A stretch of 64,000 nucleotides of DNA from Eledone cirrhosa (GCA_964016885.1 OZ024742.1:361091573-361155572), one strand, 5' to 3'. Shown: positions 7,911-23,800, numbered from the stretch's first letter. The notes: generated from the sequence alone by a model not told the origin. Translations and numbers: made by a program.

Positions 7911-8600
7911 GTTCAGGCATCAGACAAAGGCCATGGCAATATTATTATATTTTGACAGAATCATTCAGACATCAGACAAAGTGTATGGCAATATTATTAT
8001 ATTTTGACAGAATCCTTCAGGCATCAGACAAAGGCCATGGCAATATTATTATATTTTGACAGAATCATTCAGACATCAGACAAAGTGTTTGGCAATATTA
8101 TTATATTTTGACAGAATCCTTCAGGCATCAGACAAAGGCCATGGCAATATTATTATATTTTGACAGAATCATTCAGACATCAGACAAAGTGTATGGCAAT
8201 ATTATTATATTTTGACAGAATCCTTCAGGCATCAGACAAAGGCCATGGCAATATTATTATATTTTGACAGAATCATTCAGGCATCAGACAAGGGCCATGG
8301 CAATATTATTATATTTTGACAGAATCATTCAGACATCAGACAAAGGCCATGGCGATATTATTATATTTTGACAGAATCCTTCAGGCATCAGACAAAGGCC
8401 ATGGCAATATTATTATATTTTGACAGAATCATTCAGACATCAGACAAAGTGTATGGCAATATTATTATATTTTGACAGAATCCTTCAGGCATCAGACAAA
8501 GGCATGGCTATATTATTATATTTTGATAGAATCATTCAGACATCAGACAAAGTGTATGGCAATATTATTATATTTTGAAAGAATCCTTCAGGCATCAGAC
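7911..8600. repeat. Array edge made mostly of a 104-bp dimer
   Basis: At the left edge two 52-bp types mostly alternate: one with ccttcaggcatcag...ggccatgg, the other with cattcagacatcag...gtgtatgg (for example 8,006-8,109). The same dimer reappears as islands near 24.4-25.1, 27.7-27.95, 29.3-29.5, 30.8-31.0, 35.8-36.05, 38.6-38.75 and 40.6-40.75 kb. Alternation is interrupted near 8,260-8,400. Confidence 0.85.
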
Positions 8601-11307
8601 AAAGGCCATGGCAATATTATTATACTTTGACAGAATCCTTTAGGCATCAGACAAAGGCTATGGAATATTATTATATTTTGACAGAATCCTTCAGACATCA
8701 GACAAAGGCTATGGAATATTATTATATTTTGACAGAATCGTTCAGACATCAGACAAAGTGTATGGCAATATTATTATATTTTGACAGAATCCTTCAGGCA
8801 TCAGACAAAGGCCATGGCAATATTATTATATTTTGACAGAATCATTCAGACATCAGACAAAGTGTATGGCAATATTATTATATTTTGACAGAATCCTTCA
8901 GGCATCAGACAAAGGCATGGCAATATTATTATATTTTGATAGAATCATTCAGACATCAGACAAAGTGTATGGCAATATTATTATATTTTGACAGAATCCT
9001 TCAGGAATCAGACAAAGGCATGGCAATATTATTATATTTTGACAGAATCCTTCAGACAAAGGCCATGGCAATATTATTATATTTTGACAGAATCCTTCAG
9101 ACATCAGACAAAGGCATGGCAATATTATTATATTATGACAGAATCCTTTAGGCATCAGACAAAGGCTATGGAATATTATTATATTTTGACAGAATCCTTC
9201 AGACATCAGACAAAGACTATGGCAATATTATTATATTATGACAGAATCCTTTAGGCATCAGACAAAGGCTATGGAATATTATTATATTTTGATAGAATCC
9301 TTCAGACATCAGACAAAGGCCATGGCAATATTATTATATTTTGACAGAATCATTCAGACATCAGACAAAGGCATGGCAATATTATTATATTTTGACAGAA
9401 TCCTTCAGACATCAGACAAAGGCTATGGAATATTATTATATTTTGACAGAATCCTTCAGACATCAGACAAAGGCCATGGCAATATTATTATATTTTGACA
9501 GAATCCTTCAGACATCAGACAAAGGCATGGCAATATTATTATATTTTGACAGAATCCTTCAGACATCAGACAAAGGCATGGCAATATTATTATATTTTGA
9601 CAGAATCCTTCAGACAAAGGCCATGACAATATTATTATATTTTGACAGAATCCTTCAGACAAAGGCCATGGCAATATTATTATATTTTGACAGAATCGTT
9701 CAGACATCAGACAAAGGCATGGCAATATTATTATATTTTGACAGAATCCTTCAGACAAAGGCCATGGCAATATTATTATATTTTGACAGAATCCTTCAGA
9801 CAAAGGCCATGGCAATATTATTATATTTTGACAGAATCCTTCAGACAAAGGCCATGGCAATATTATTATATTTTGACAGAATCCTTCAGATATCAGACAA
9901 AGGCTATGGAATATTATCATATTTTGACAGAATCCTTCAGACAAAGGCCATGGCAATATTATTATATTTTGACAGAATCATTCAGACATCAGACAAAGGC
10001 CATGGCAATATTATTATATTTTGACAGAATCCTTCAGACATCAGACAAAGGCCATGGCAATATTATTATATTTTGACAGAATCCTTCAGACATCAAAGAC
10101 CATGGCAATATTATTATATTTTGACAGAATCCTTCAGATATCAGACAAAGGCTATGGAATATTATTATATTTTGACAGAATCCTTCAGACATCAAAGACC
10201 ATGGCAATATTATTATATTTTGACAGAATCCTTCAGACATCAGACAAAGGCATGGAAATATTATTATATTTTGCCAGAATCCTTCAGACATCAGACAAAG
10301 GCTATGGAATATTATTATATTTTGACAGAATCCTTCAGACAAAGGCCATGGCAATATTATTATATTTTGACAGAATCATTCAGACATCAGACAAAGGCAT
10401 GGAAATATTATTATATTTTGCCAGAATCCTTCAGACATCAGACAAAGACTATGGCAATATTATTATATTATGACAGAATCCTTTAGGCATCAGACAAAGG
10501 CTATGGAATATTATTATATTTTGACAGAATCCTTCAGACATCAGACAAAGGCCATGGCAATATTATTGTATTTTGACAGAATCATTCAGACATCAGACAA
10601 AGGCATGGCAATATTATTATATTTTGACAGAATCCTTCAGACATCAGACAAAGGCTATGGAATATTATTATATTTGACAGAATCCTTCAGACATCAGACA
10701 AAGGCCATGGCAATATTATTATATTTTGACAGAATCCTTCAGACATCAGACAAAGGCATGGCAATATTATTATATTATGACAGAATCCTTTAGGCATCAG
10801 ACAAAGGCTATGGAATATTATTATATTTTGACAGAATCCTTCAGACATCAGACAAAGACTATGGCAATATTATTATATTATGACAGAATCCTTTAGGCAT
10901 CAGACAAAGGCTATGGAATATTATTATATTTTGACAGAATCCTTCAGACATCAGACAAAGGCCATTGCAATATTATTATATTTTGACAGAATCATTCAGA
11001 CATCAGACAAAGGCATGGCAATATTATTATATTTTGACAGAATCCTTCAGACATCAGACAAAGGCTATGGAATATTATTATATTTTGACAGAATCCTTCA
11101 GACATCAGACAAAGGCCATGGCAATATTATTATATTTTGACAGAATCCTTCAGACATCAGACAAAGGCATGGCAATATTATTATATTTTGACAGACTCCT
11201 TCAGTCATCAGACAAAGGCATGGCAATATTATTATATTTTGACAGAATCCTTCAGACAAAGGCCATGGCAATATTATTATATTTTGACAGAATCCTTCAG
11301 ACAAAGG

Positions 11308-14300
11308 CCATGGCAATATTATTATATTTTGACAGAATCGTTCAGACATCAGACAAAGGCATGGCAATATTATTATATTTTGACAGAATCCTTCAGACAA
11401 AGGCCATGGCAATATTATTATATTTTGACAGAATCCTTCAGATATCAGACAAAGGCTATGGAATATTATCATATTTTGACAGAATCCTTCAGACAAAGGC
11501 CATGGCAATATTATTATACTTTGACAGAATCATTCAGACATCAGACAAAGGCCATGGCAATATTATTATATTTTGACAGAATCCTTCAGATATCAGACAA
11601 AGGCTATGGAATATTATCATATTTTGACAGAATCCTTCAGACAAAGGCCATGGCAATATTATTATATTTTGACAGAATCCTTCAGACATCAGACAAAGGC
11701 CATGGCAATATTATTATATTTTGACAGAATCCTTCAGACATCAAAGACCATGGCAATATTATTATATTTTGACAGAATCCTTCAGATATCAGACAAAGGC
11801 TATGGAATATTATTATATTTTGACAGAATCCTTCAGACAAAGGCCATGACAATATTATTATATTATGACAGAATCCTTTAGGCATCAGACAAAGGCTATG
11901 GAATATTATTATATTTTGACAGAATCCTTCAGACATCAGACAAAGGCATGGAAATATTATTATATTTTGCCAGAATCCTTCAGACATCAGACAAAGGCTA
12001 TGGAATATTATTATATTTTGACAGAATCCTTCAGACAAAGGCCATGGCAATATTATTATATTTTGACAGAATCATTCAGACATCAGACAAAGGCATGGAA
12101 ATATTATTATATTTTGCCAGAATCCTTCAGACATCAGACAAAGACTATGGCAATATTATTATATTATGACAGAATCCTTTAGGCATCAGACAAAGGCTAT
12201 GGAATATTATTATATTTTGACAGAATCATTCAGACATCAGACAAAGGCCATGGCAATATTATTGTATTTTGACAGAATCATTCAGACATCAGACAAAGGC
12301 ATGGCAATATTATTATATTTTGACAGAATCCTTCAGACATCAGACAAAGGCTATGGGATATTATTATATTTTGACAGAATCCTTCAGACATCAGACAAAG
12401 GCCATGGCAATATTATTATATTTTGACAGAATCCTTCAGACATCAGACAAAGGCATGGCAATATTATTATATTTTGACAGAATCCTTCAGACATCAGCCA
12501 AAGGCATGGCAATATTATTATATTTTGACAGAATCCTTCAGACAAAGGCCATGGCAATATTATTATATTTTGACAGAATCCTTCAGACAAAGGCCATGGC
12601 AATATTATTATATTTTGACAGAATCCTTCAGACAAAGGCCATGGCAATATTATTATATTTTGACAGAATCCTTCAGATATCAGACAAAGGCTATGGAATA
12701 TTATTATATTTTGACAGAATCCTTCAGACAAAGGCCATGGCAATATTATTATATTTTGACAGAATCATTCAGACATCAGACAAAGGCCATGGCAATATTA
12801 TTATATTTTGACAGAATCCTTCAGACATCAGACAAAGGCCATGGCAATATTATTATATTTTGACAGAATCCTTCAGATATCAGACAAAGGCTATGGAATA
12901 TTATTATATTTTGAAAGAATCCTTCAGACAAAGGCCATGGCAATATTATTATATTTTGACAGAATCAGTCAGACATCAGACAAAGTGTATGGCAATATTA
13001 TTATATTTTGACAGAATCCTTCAGGCATCAGACAAAGGCATGGCAATATTATTATATTTTGATAGAATCATTCAGACATCAGACAAAGTGTATGGCAATA
13101 TTATTATATTTTGACAGAATCCTTCAGACATCAGACAAAGGCCATGGCAATATTATTATATTTTGACAGAATCCTTCAGACATCAGACAAAGGCATGGCA
13201 ATATTATTATATTTTGACAGAATCCTTCAGACATCAGACAAAGGCATGGCACTATTATTATATTTTGACAGAATCCTTCAGACAAAGGCCATGGCAATAT
13301 TATTATATTTTGACAGAATCCTTCAGACAAAGGCCATGGCAATATTATTATATTTTGACAGAATCGTTCAGACATCAGACAAAGGCATGGCAATATTATT
13401 ATATTTTGACAGAATCCTTCAGACAAAGGCCATGGCAATATTATTATATTTTGACAGAATCCTTCAGACAAAGGCCATGGCAATATTATTATATTTTGAC
13501 AGAATCCTTCAGACAAAGGCCATGGCAATATTATTATATTTTGACAGAATCCTTCAGATATCAGACAAAGGCTATGGAATATTATTATATTTTGACAGAA
13601 TCCTTCAGACAAAGGCCATGGCAATATTATTATATTTTGACAGAATCATTCAGACATCAGACAAAGGCCATGGCAATATTATTATATTTTGACAGAATCC
13701 TTCAGACATCAGACAAAGGCCATGGCAATATTATTATATTTTGACAGAATCCTTCAGACATCAAAGACCATGGCAATATTATTATATTTTGACAGAATCC
13801 TTCAGATATCAGACAAAGGCTATGGAATATTATTATATTTTGACAGAATCCTTCAGACAAAGGCCATGGCAATATTATTATATTATGACAGAATCCTTTA
13901 GGCATCAGACAAAGGCTATGGAATATTATTATATTTTGACAGAATCCTTCAGACATCAGACAAAGGCATGGAAATATTATTATATTTTGCCAGAATCCTT
14001 CAGACATCAGACAAAGGCTATGGAATATTATTATATTTTGAGAGAATCCTTCAGACAAAGGCCATGGCAATATTATTATATTTTGACAGAATCATTCAGA
14101 CACCAGACAAAGGCATGGAAATATTATTATATTTTGCCAGAATCCTTCAGACATCAGACAAAGACTATGGCAATATTATTATATTATGACAGAATCCTTT
14201 AGGCATCAGACAAAGGCTATGGAATATTATTATATTTTGACAGAATCCTTCAGACATCAGACAAAGGCCATGGCAATATTATTGTATTTTGACAGAATCA

Positions 14301-16038
14301 TTCAGACATCAGACAAAGGCATGGCAATATTATTATATTTTGACAGAATCCTTCAGACATCAGACAAAGGCTATGGAATATTATTATATTTTGACAGAAT
14401 CCTTCAGACATCAGACAAAGGCCATGGCAATATTATTATATTTTGACAGAATCCTTCAGACATCAGACAAAGGCATGGCAATATTATTATATTTTGACAG
14501 AATCCTTCAGACAAAGGCCATGGCAATATAATTATATTTTGACAGAATCGTTCAGACATCAGACAAAGGCATGGCAATATTATTATATTTTGACAGAATC
14601 CTTCAGACAAAGGCCATGGCAATATTATTATATTTTGATAGAATCCTTCAGACAAAGGCCATGGCAATATTATTATATTTTGACAGAATCCTTCAGATAT
14701 CAGACAAAGGCTATGGAATATTATTATATTTTGACAGAATCCTTCAGACAAAGGCCATGGCAATATTATTATATTTTGACAGAATCATTCAGACATCAGA
14801 CAAAGGCCATGGCAATATTATTATATTTTGACAGAATCCTTCAGACAAAGGCCATGGCAATATTATTATATTTTGACAGAATCCTTCAGACAAAGGCCAT
14901 GGCAATATTATTATATTTTGACAGAATCCTTCAGACAAAGGCCATGGCAATATTATTATATTTTGACAGAATCCTTCAGATATCAGACAAAGGCTATGGA
15001 ATATTATTATATTTTGACAGATTCCTTCAGACAAAGGCCATGGCAATATTATTATATTTTGACAGAATCATTCAGACATCAGACAAAGGCCATGGCAATA
15101 TTATTATATTTTGACAGAATCCTTCAGACATCAGACAAAGGCCATGGCAATATTATTATATTTTGACAGAATCCTTCAGACATCAGACAAAGTGTATGGC
15201 AATATTATTATATTTTGACAGAATCATTCAGACATCAGACAAAGGCCATGGCAATATTATTATATATTGACAGAATCCTTCAGACATCAGACAAAGGCCA
15301 TGGCAATATTATTATATTTTGACAGAATCCTTCAGACATCAAAGACCATGGCAATATTATTATATTTTGACAGAATCCTTCAGATATCAGACAAAGGCTA
15401 TGGAATATTATTATATTTTGACAGAATCCTTCAGACAAAGGCCATGGCAATATTATTATATTTTGACAGAATCATTCAGACATCAGACAAAGTGTATGGC
15501 AATATTATTATATTTTGACAGAATCCTTCAGGCATCAGACAAAGGCATGGCAATATTATTATATTTTGATAGAATCATTCAGACATCAGACAAAGTGTAT
15601 GGCAATATTATTATATTTTGACAGAATCCTTCAGACATCAGACAAAGGCCATGGCAATATTATTATATTTTGACAGAATCCTTCAGACATCAAAGACCAT
15701 GGCAATATTATTATATTTTGACAGAATCCTTCAGATATCAGACAAAGGCTATGGAATATTATTATATTTTGACAGAATCCTTCAGACAAAGGCCATGGCA
15801 ATATTATTATATTATGACAGAATCCTTTAGGCATCAGACAAAGGCTATGGAATATTATTATATTTTGACAGAATCCTTCAGACATCAGACAAAGGCATGG
15901 AAATATTATTATATTTTGCCAGAATCCTTCAGACATCAGACAAAGGCTATGGAATATTATTATATTTTGACAGAATCCTTCAGACAAAGGCCATGGCAAT
16001 ATTATTATATTTTGACAGAATCCTTCAGACATCAAAGA
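11308..16038. repeat. Tandem duplication unit of 4,731 bp, copy 1
   Basis: Every marker variant compared recurs exactly 4,731 bp later. Examples: cactatt (13,250/17,981), ggcaatataatta (14,522/19,253), tttgagagaatcc (about 14,037/18,768), cagattcc (15,018/19,749), tatatattgac (15,262/19,993) and cagaatcagtc (12,960/17,691). Left breakpoint is near 11,308, inside 'ccatggcaatatt'. Confidence 0.9.
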
Positions 16039-19000
16039 CCATGGCAATATTATTATATTTTGACAGAATCGTTCAGACATCAGACAAAGGCATGGCAATA
16101 TTATTATATTTTGACAGAATCCTTCAGACAAAGGCCATGGCAATATTATTATATTTTGACAGAATCCTTCAGATATCAGACAAAGGCTATGGAATATTAT
16201 CATATTTTGACAGAATCCTTCAGACAAAGGCCATGGCAATATTATTATACTTTGACAGAATCATTCAGACATCAGACAAAGGCCATGGCAATATTATTAT
16301 ATTTTGACAGAATCCTTCAGATATCAGACAAAGGCTATGGAATATTATCATATTTTGACAGAATCCTTCAGACAAAGGCCATGGCAATATTATTATATTT
16401 TGACAGAATCCTTCAGACATCAGACAAAGGCCATGGCAATATTATTATATTTTGACAGAATCCTTCAGACATCAAAGACCATGGCAATATTATTATATTT
16501 TGACAGAATCCTTCAGATATCAGACAAAGGCTATGGAATATTATTATATTTTGACAGAATCCTTCAGACAAAGGCCATGACAATATTATTATATTATGAC
16601 AGAATCCTTTAGGCATCAGACAAAGGCTATGGAATATTATTATATTTTGACAGAATCCTTCAGACATCAGACAAAGGCATGGAAATATTATTATATTTTG
16701 CCAGAATCCTTCAGACATCAGACAAAGGCTATGGAATATTATTATATTTTGACAGAATCCTTCAGACAAAGGCCATGGCAATATTATTATATTTTGACAG
16801 AATCATTCAGACATCAGACAAAGGCATGGAAATATTATTATATTTTGCCAGAATCCTTCAGACATCAGACAAAGACTATGGCAATATTATTATATTATGA
16901 CAGAATCCTTTAGGCATCAGACAAAGGCTATGGAATATTATTATATTTTGACAGAATCATTCAGACATCAGACAAAGGCCATGGCAATATTATTGTATTT
17001 TGACAGAATCATTCAGACATCAGACAAAGGCATGGCAATATTATTATATTTTGACAGAATCCTTCAGACATCAGACAAAGGCTATGGGATATTATTATAT
17101 TTTGACAGAATCCTTCAGACATCAGACAAAGGCCATGGCAATATTATTATATTTTGACAGAATCCTTCAGACATCAGACAAAGGCATGGCAATATTATTA
17201 TATTTTGACAGAATCCTTCAGACATCAGCCAAAGGCATGGCAATATTATTATATTTTGACAGAATCCTTCAGACAAAGGCCATGGCAATATTATTATATT
17301 TTGACAGAATCCTTCAGACAAAGGCCATGGCAATATTATTATATTTTGACAGAATCCTTCAGACAAAGGCCATGGCAATATTATTATATTTTGACAGAAT
17401 CCTTCAGATATCAGACAAAGGCTATGGAATATTATTATATTTTGACAGAATCCTTCAGACAAAGGCCATGGCAATATTATTATATTTTGACAGAATCATT
17501 CAGACATCAGACAAAGGCCATGGCAATATTATTATATTTTGACAGAATCCTTCAGACATCAGACAAAGGCCATGGCAATATTATTATATTTTGACAGAAT
17601 CCTTCAGATATCAGACAAAGGCTATGGAATATTATTATATTTTGAAAGAATCCTTCAGACAAAGGCCATGGCAATATTATTATATTTTGACAGAATCAGT
17701 CAGACATCAGACAAAGTGTATGGCAATATTATTATATTTTGACAGAATCCTTCAGGCATCAGACAAAGGCATGGCAATATTATTATATTTTGATAGAATC
17801 ATTCAGACATCAGACAAAGTGTATGGCAATATTATTATATTTTGACAGAATCCTTCAGACATCAGACAAAGGCCATGGCAATATTATTATATTTTGACAG
17901 AATCCTTCAGACATCAGACAAAGGCATGGCAATATTATTATATTTTGACAGAATCCTTCAGACATCAGACAAAGGCATGGCACTATTATTATATTTTGAC
18001 AGAATCCTTCAGACAAAGGCCATGGCAATATTATTATATTTTGACAGAATCCTTCAGACAAAGGCCATGGCAATATTATTATATTTTGACAGAATCGTTC
18101 AGACATCAGACAAAGGCATGGCAATATTATTATATTTTGACAGAATCCTTCAGACAAAGGCCATGGCAATATTATTATATTTTGACAGAATCCTTCAGAC
18201 AAAGGCCATGGCAATATTATTATATTTTGACAGAATCCTTCAGACAAAGGCCATGGCAATATTATTATATTTTGACAGAATCCTTCAGATATCAGACAAA
18301 GGCTATGGAATATTATTATATTTTGACAGAATCCTTCAGACAAAGGCCATGGCAATATTATTATATTTTGACAGAATCATTCAGACATCAGACAAAGGCC
18401 ATGGCAATATTATTATATTTTGACAGAATCCTTCAGACATCAGACAAAGGCCATGGCAATATTATTATATTTTGACAGAATCCTTCAGACATCAAAGACC
18501 ATGGCAATATTATTATATTTTGACAGAATCCTTCAGATATCAGACAAAGGCTATGGAATATTATTATATTTTGACAGAATCCTTCAGACAAAGGCCATGG
18601 CAATATTATTATATTATGACAGAATCCTTTAGGCATCAGACAAAGGCTATGGAATATTATTATATTTTGACAGAATCCTTCAGACATCAGACAAAGGCAT
18701 GGAAATATTATTATATTTTGCCAGAATCCTTCAGACATCAGACAAAGGCTATGGAATATTATTATATTTTGAGAGAATCCTTCAGACAAAGGCCATGGCA
18801 ATATTATTATATTTTGACAGAATCATTCAGACACCAGACAAAGGCATGGAAATATTATTATATTTTGCCAGAATCCTTCAGACATCAGACAAAGACTATG
18901 GCAATATTATTATATTATGACAGAATCCTTTAGGCATCAGACAAAGGCTATGGAATATTATTATATTTTGACAGAATCCTTCAGACATCAGACAAAGGCC

Positions 19001-20801
19001 ATGGCAATATTATTGTATTTTGACAGAATCATTCAGACATCAGACAAAGGCATGGCAATATTATTATATTTTGACAGAATCCTTCAGACATCAGACAAAG
19101 GCTATGGAATATTATTATATTTTGACAGAATCCTTCAGACATCAGACAAAGGCCATGGCAATATTATTATATTTTGACAGAATCCTTCAGACATCAGACA
19201 AAGGCATGGCAATATTATTATATTTTGACAGAATCCTTCAGACAAAGGCCATGGCAATATAATTATATTTTGACAGAATCGTTCAGACATCAGACAAAGG
19301 CATGGCAATATTATTATATTTTGACAGAATCCTTCAGACAAAGGCCATGGCAATATTATTATATTTTGATAGAATCCTTCAGACAAAGGCCATGGCAATA
19401 TTATTATATTTTGACAGAATCCTTCAGATATCAGACAAAGGCTATGGAATATTATTATATTTTGACAGAATCCTTCAGACAAAGGCCATGGCAATATTAT
19501 TATATTTTGACAGAATCATTCAGACATCAGACAAAGGCCATGGCAATATTATTATATTTTGACAGAATCCTTCAGACAAAGGCCATGGCAATATTATTAT
19601 ATTTTGACAGAATCCTTCAGACAAAGGCCATGGCAATATTATTATATTTTGACAGAATCCTTCAGACAAAGGCCATGGCAATATTATTATATTTTGACAG
19701 AATCCTTCAGATATCAGACAAAGGCTATGGAATATTATTATATTTTGACAGATTCCTTCAGACAAAGGCCATGGCAATATTATTATATTTTGACAGAATC
19801 ATTCAGACATCAGACAAAGGCCATGGCAATATTATTATATTTTGACAGAATCCTTCAGACATCAGACAAAGGCCATGGCAATATTATTATATTTTGACAG
19901 AATCCTTCAGACATCAGACAAAGTGTATGGCAATATTATTATATTTTGACAGAATCATTCAGACATCAGACAAAGGCCATGGCAATATTATTATATATTG
20001 ACAGAATCCTTCAGACATCAGACAAAGGCCATGGCAATATTATTATATTTTGACAGAATCCTTCAGACATCAAAGACCATGGCAATATTATTATATTTTG
20101 ACAGAATCCTTCAGATATCAGACAAAGGCTATGGAATATTATTATATTTTGACAGAATCCTTCAGACAAAGGCCATGGCAATATTATTATATTTTGACAG
20201 AATCATTCAGACATCAGACAAAGTGTATGGCAATATTATTATATTTTGACAGAATCCTTCAGGCATCAGACAAAGGCATGGCAATATTATTATATTTTGA
20301 TAGAATCATTCAGACATCAGACAAAGTGTATGGCAATATTATTATATTTTGACAGAATCCTTCAGACATCAGACAAAGGCCATGGCAATATTATTATATT
20401 TTGACAGAATCCTTCAGACATCAAAGACCATGGCAATATTATTATATTTTGACAGAATCCTTCAGATATCAGACAAAGGCTATGGAATATTATTATATTT
20501 TGACAGAATCCTTCAGACAAAGGCCATGGCAATATTATTATATTATGACAGAATCCTTTAGGCATCAGACAAAGGCTATGGAATATTATTATATTTTGAC
20601 AGAATCCTTCAGACATCAGACAAAGGCATGGAAATATTATTATATTTTGCCAGAATCCTTCAGACATCAGACAAAGGCTATGGAATATTATTATATTTTG
20701 ACAGAATCCTTCAGACAAAGGCCATGGCAATATTATTATATTTTGACAGAATCCTTCAGACATCAAAGACCATGGCAATATTATTATATTTTGACAGAAT
20801 C
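16039..20801. repeat. Tandem duplication unit of 4,731 bp, copy 2
   Basis: Directly abuts copy 1. Identity continues about 30 bp past one period, to about 20,801, where copy 1 reads gaatcg (16,066-16,071) and copy 2 reads gaatcc. I noticed no difference between the copies. Confidence 0.9.
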
Positions 20802-23800
20802 CTTCAGATATCAGACAAAGGCTATGGAATATTATTATATTTTGACAGAATCCTTCAGACAAAGGCCATGGCAATATTATTATATTTTGACAGAATCATT
20901 CAGACATCAGACAAAGTGTATGGCAATATTATTATATTTTGACAGAATCCTTCAGGCATCAGACAAAGGCATGGCAATATTATTATATTTTGATAGAATC
21001 ATTCAGACATCAGACAAAGTGTATGGCAATATTATTATATTTTGACAGAATCCTTCAGACATCAGACAAAGGCCATGGCAATATTATTATATTTTGACAG
21101 AATCCTTCAGACATCAAAGACCATGGCAATATTATTATATTTTGACAGAATCCTTCAGATATCAGACAAAGGCTATGGAATATTATTATATTTTGACAGA
21201 ATCCTTCAGACAAAGGCCATGGCAATATTATTATATTATGACAGAATACTTTAGGCATCAGACAAAGGCTATGGAATATTATTATATTTTGACAGAATCC
21301 TTCAGGCATCAGACAAAGGCCATGGCAATGTTATTATATTTTGACAGAATCATTCAGACATCAGACAAAGACATGGAAATATTATTATATTTTGCCAGAA
21401 TCCTTCAGACATCAGACAAAGGCTATGGAATGTTATTATATTTTGACAGAATCCTTCAGACATCAGACAAAGGCCATGGCAATATTATTATATTTTGACA
21501 GAACCATTCAGACATCAGACAAAGTGTATGGCAATATTATTATATTTTGACAGAATCCTTCAGGCATCAGAGAAAGGCATGGCAATATTATTATATTTTG
21601 ACAGAATCCTTTAGGCATCAGACAAAGGCTATGGAATATTATTATATTTTGACAGAATCCTTCAGACATCAGACAAAGGCTATGGAATATTATTATATAT
21701 TGACAGAATCGTTCAGGCATCAGACAAAGGCCATGGCAATATTATTATATTTTGACAGAATCATTCAGACATCAGGCAAAGTGTATGGCAATATTATTAT
21801 ATTTTGACAGAATCCTTCAGGCATCAGACAAAGGCATGGCAATATTATTATATTTTGACAGAATCCTTCAGACAAAGGCCATGCCAATATTATTATATTT
21901 TGACAGAATCCTTCAGACATCAGACAAAGGCTATGGAATATTATTATATTTTGACAGAGTCCTTCAGACATCAAAGACCATGGCAATATTATTATATTTT
22001 GACAGAATCCTTCAGACATCAGACAAAGACTATGGCAATATTATTATATTATGACAGAATCCTTTAGGCATCAGACAAAGGCTATGGAATATTATTATAT
22101 TTTGACAGAATCCTTCAGACATCAGACAAAGGCCATGGCAATATTATTATATTTTGACAGAATCATTCAGACATCAGACAAAGGCATGGCAATATTATTA
22201 TATTTTGACAGAATCCTTCAGACATCAGACAAAGGCTATGGAATATTATTATATTTTGACAGAATCCTTCAGACATCAGACAAAGGCCATGGCAATATTA
22301 TTATATTTTGACAGAATCCTTCAGACATCAGACAAAGGCATGGCAATATTATTATATTTTGACAGAATCCTTCAGACATCAGACAAAGGCATGGCAATAT
22401 TATTATATTTTGACAGAATCCTTCAGACAAAGGCCATGGCAATATTATTATATTTTGACAGAATCCTTCAGACGAAGGCCATGGCAATATTATTATATTT
22501 TGACAGAATCGTTCAGACATTAGACAAAAGCATGGCAATATTATTATATTTTGACAGAATCCTTCAGACAAAGGCCATGGCAATATTATTATATTTTGAC
22601 AGAATGCTTCAGACATCAGACAAAGGCATGGCAATATTATTATATTATGACAGAATCCTTTAGGCATCAGACAAAGGCTATGGAATATTATTATATTTTG
22701 ACAGAATCCTTCAGACATCAGACAAAGACTATGGCAATATTATTATATTATGACAGAATCCTTTAGGCATCAGACAAAGGCTATGGAATATTATTATATT
22801 TTGACAGAATCCTTCAGACATCAGACAAAGACCATGGCAATATTATTATATTTTGACAGAATCATTCAGACATCAGACAAAGGCATGGCAATATTATTAT
22901 ATTTTGACAGAATCCTTCAGACATCAGACAAAGGCTATGGAATATTATTATATTTTGACAGAATCCTTCAGACATCAGACAAAGGCCATGGCAATATTAT
23001 TATATTTTGACAGAATCCTTCAGACATCAGACAAAGGCATGGCAATATTATTATATTTTGACAGAATCCTTCAGACATCAGACGAAGGCATGGCAATATT
23101 ATTATATTTTGACAGAATCCTTCAGACAAAGGCCATGGCAATATTATTATATTTTGACAGAATCCTTCTGACAAAGGCCATGGCAATATTATTATATTTT
23201 GACAGAATCGTTCAGACATCAGACAAAGGCATGGCAATATTATTATATTTTGACAGAATCCTTCAGACAAAGGCCATGGCAATATTATTATATTTTGACA
23301 GAATCCTTCAGACAAAGGCCATGGCAATATTATTATATTTTGACAGAATCCTTCAGACATCAAAGACCATGGCAATATTATTATATTTTGACAGAATCCT
23401 TCAGATATCAGACAAAGGCTATGGAATATTATTATATTGTGACAGAATCCTTCAGACATCAGACAAAGGCATGGAAATATTATTATATTTTGCCAGAATC
23501 CTTCAGACATCAGACAAAGGCTATGGAATGTTATTATATTTTGACAGAATCCTTCAGACATCAGACAAAGGCCATGGCAATATTATTATATTTTGACAGA
23601 ATCCTTCAGACAAAGGCCATGGCAATATTATTATATTTTGACAGAATCATTCAGACATCAGACAAAGTGTATGGCAATATTATTATATTTTGCCAGAATC
23701 CTTCAGCCATCAGACAAAGGCTTTGGAATATTATTATATTTTGACAGAATCCTTCAGACAAAGGCCATGGCAATATTATTATATTTTGACAGAATCATTC

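Noticed and set aside
8006..8109. Promoter-like ttgaca and tataat-like words in every unit
   Set aside because: They are part of the repeat consensus in eukaryotic DNA and carry no meaning as bacterial -35/-10 elements.
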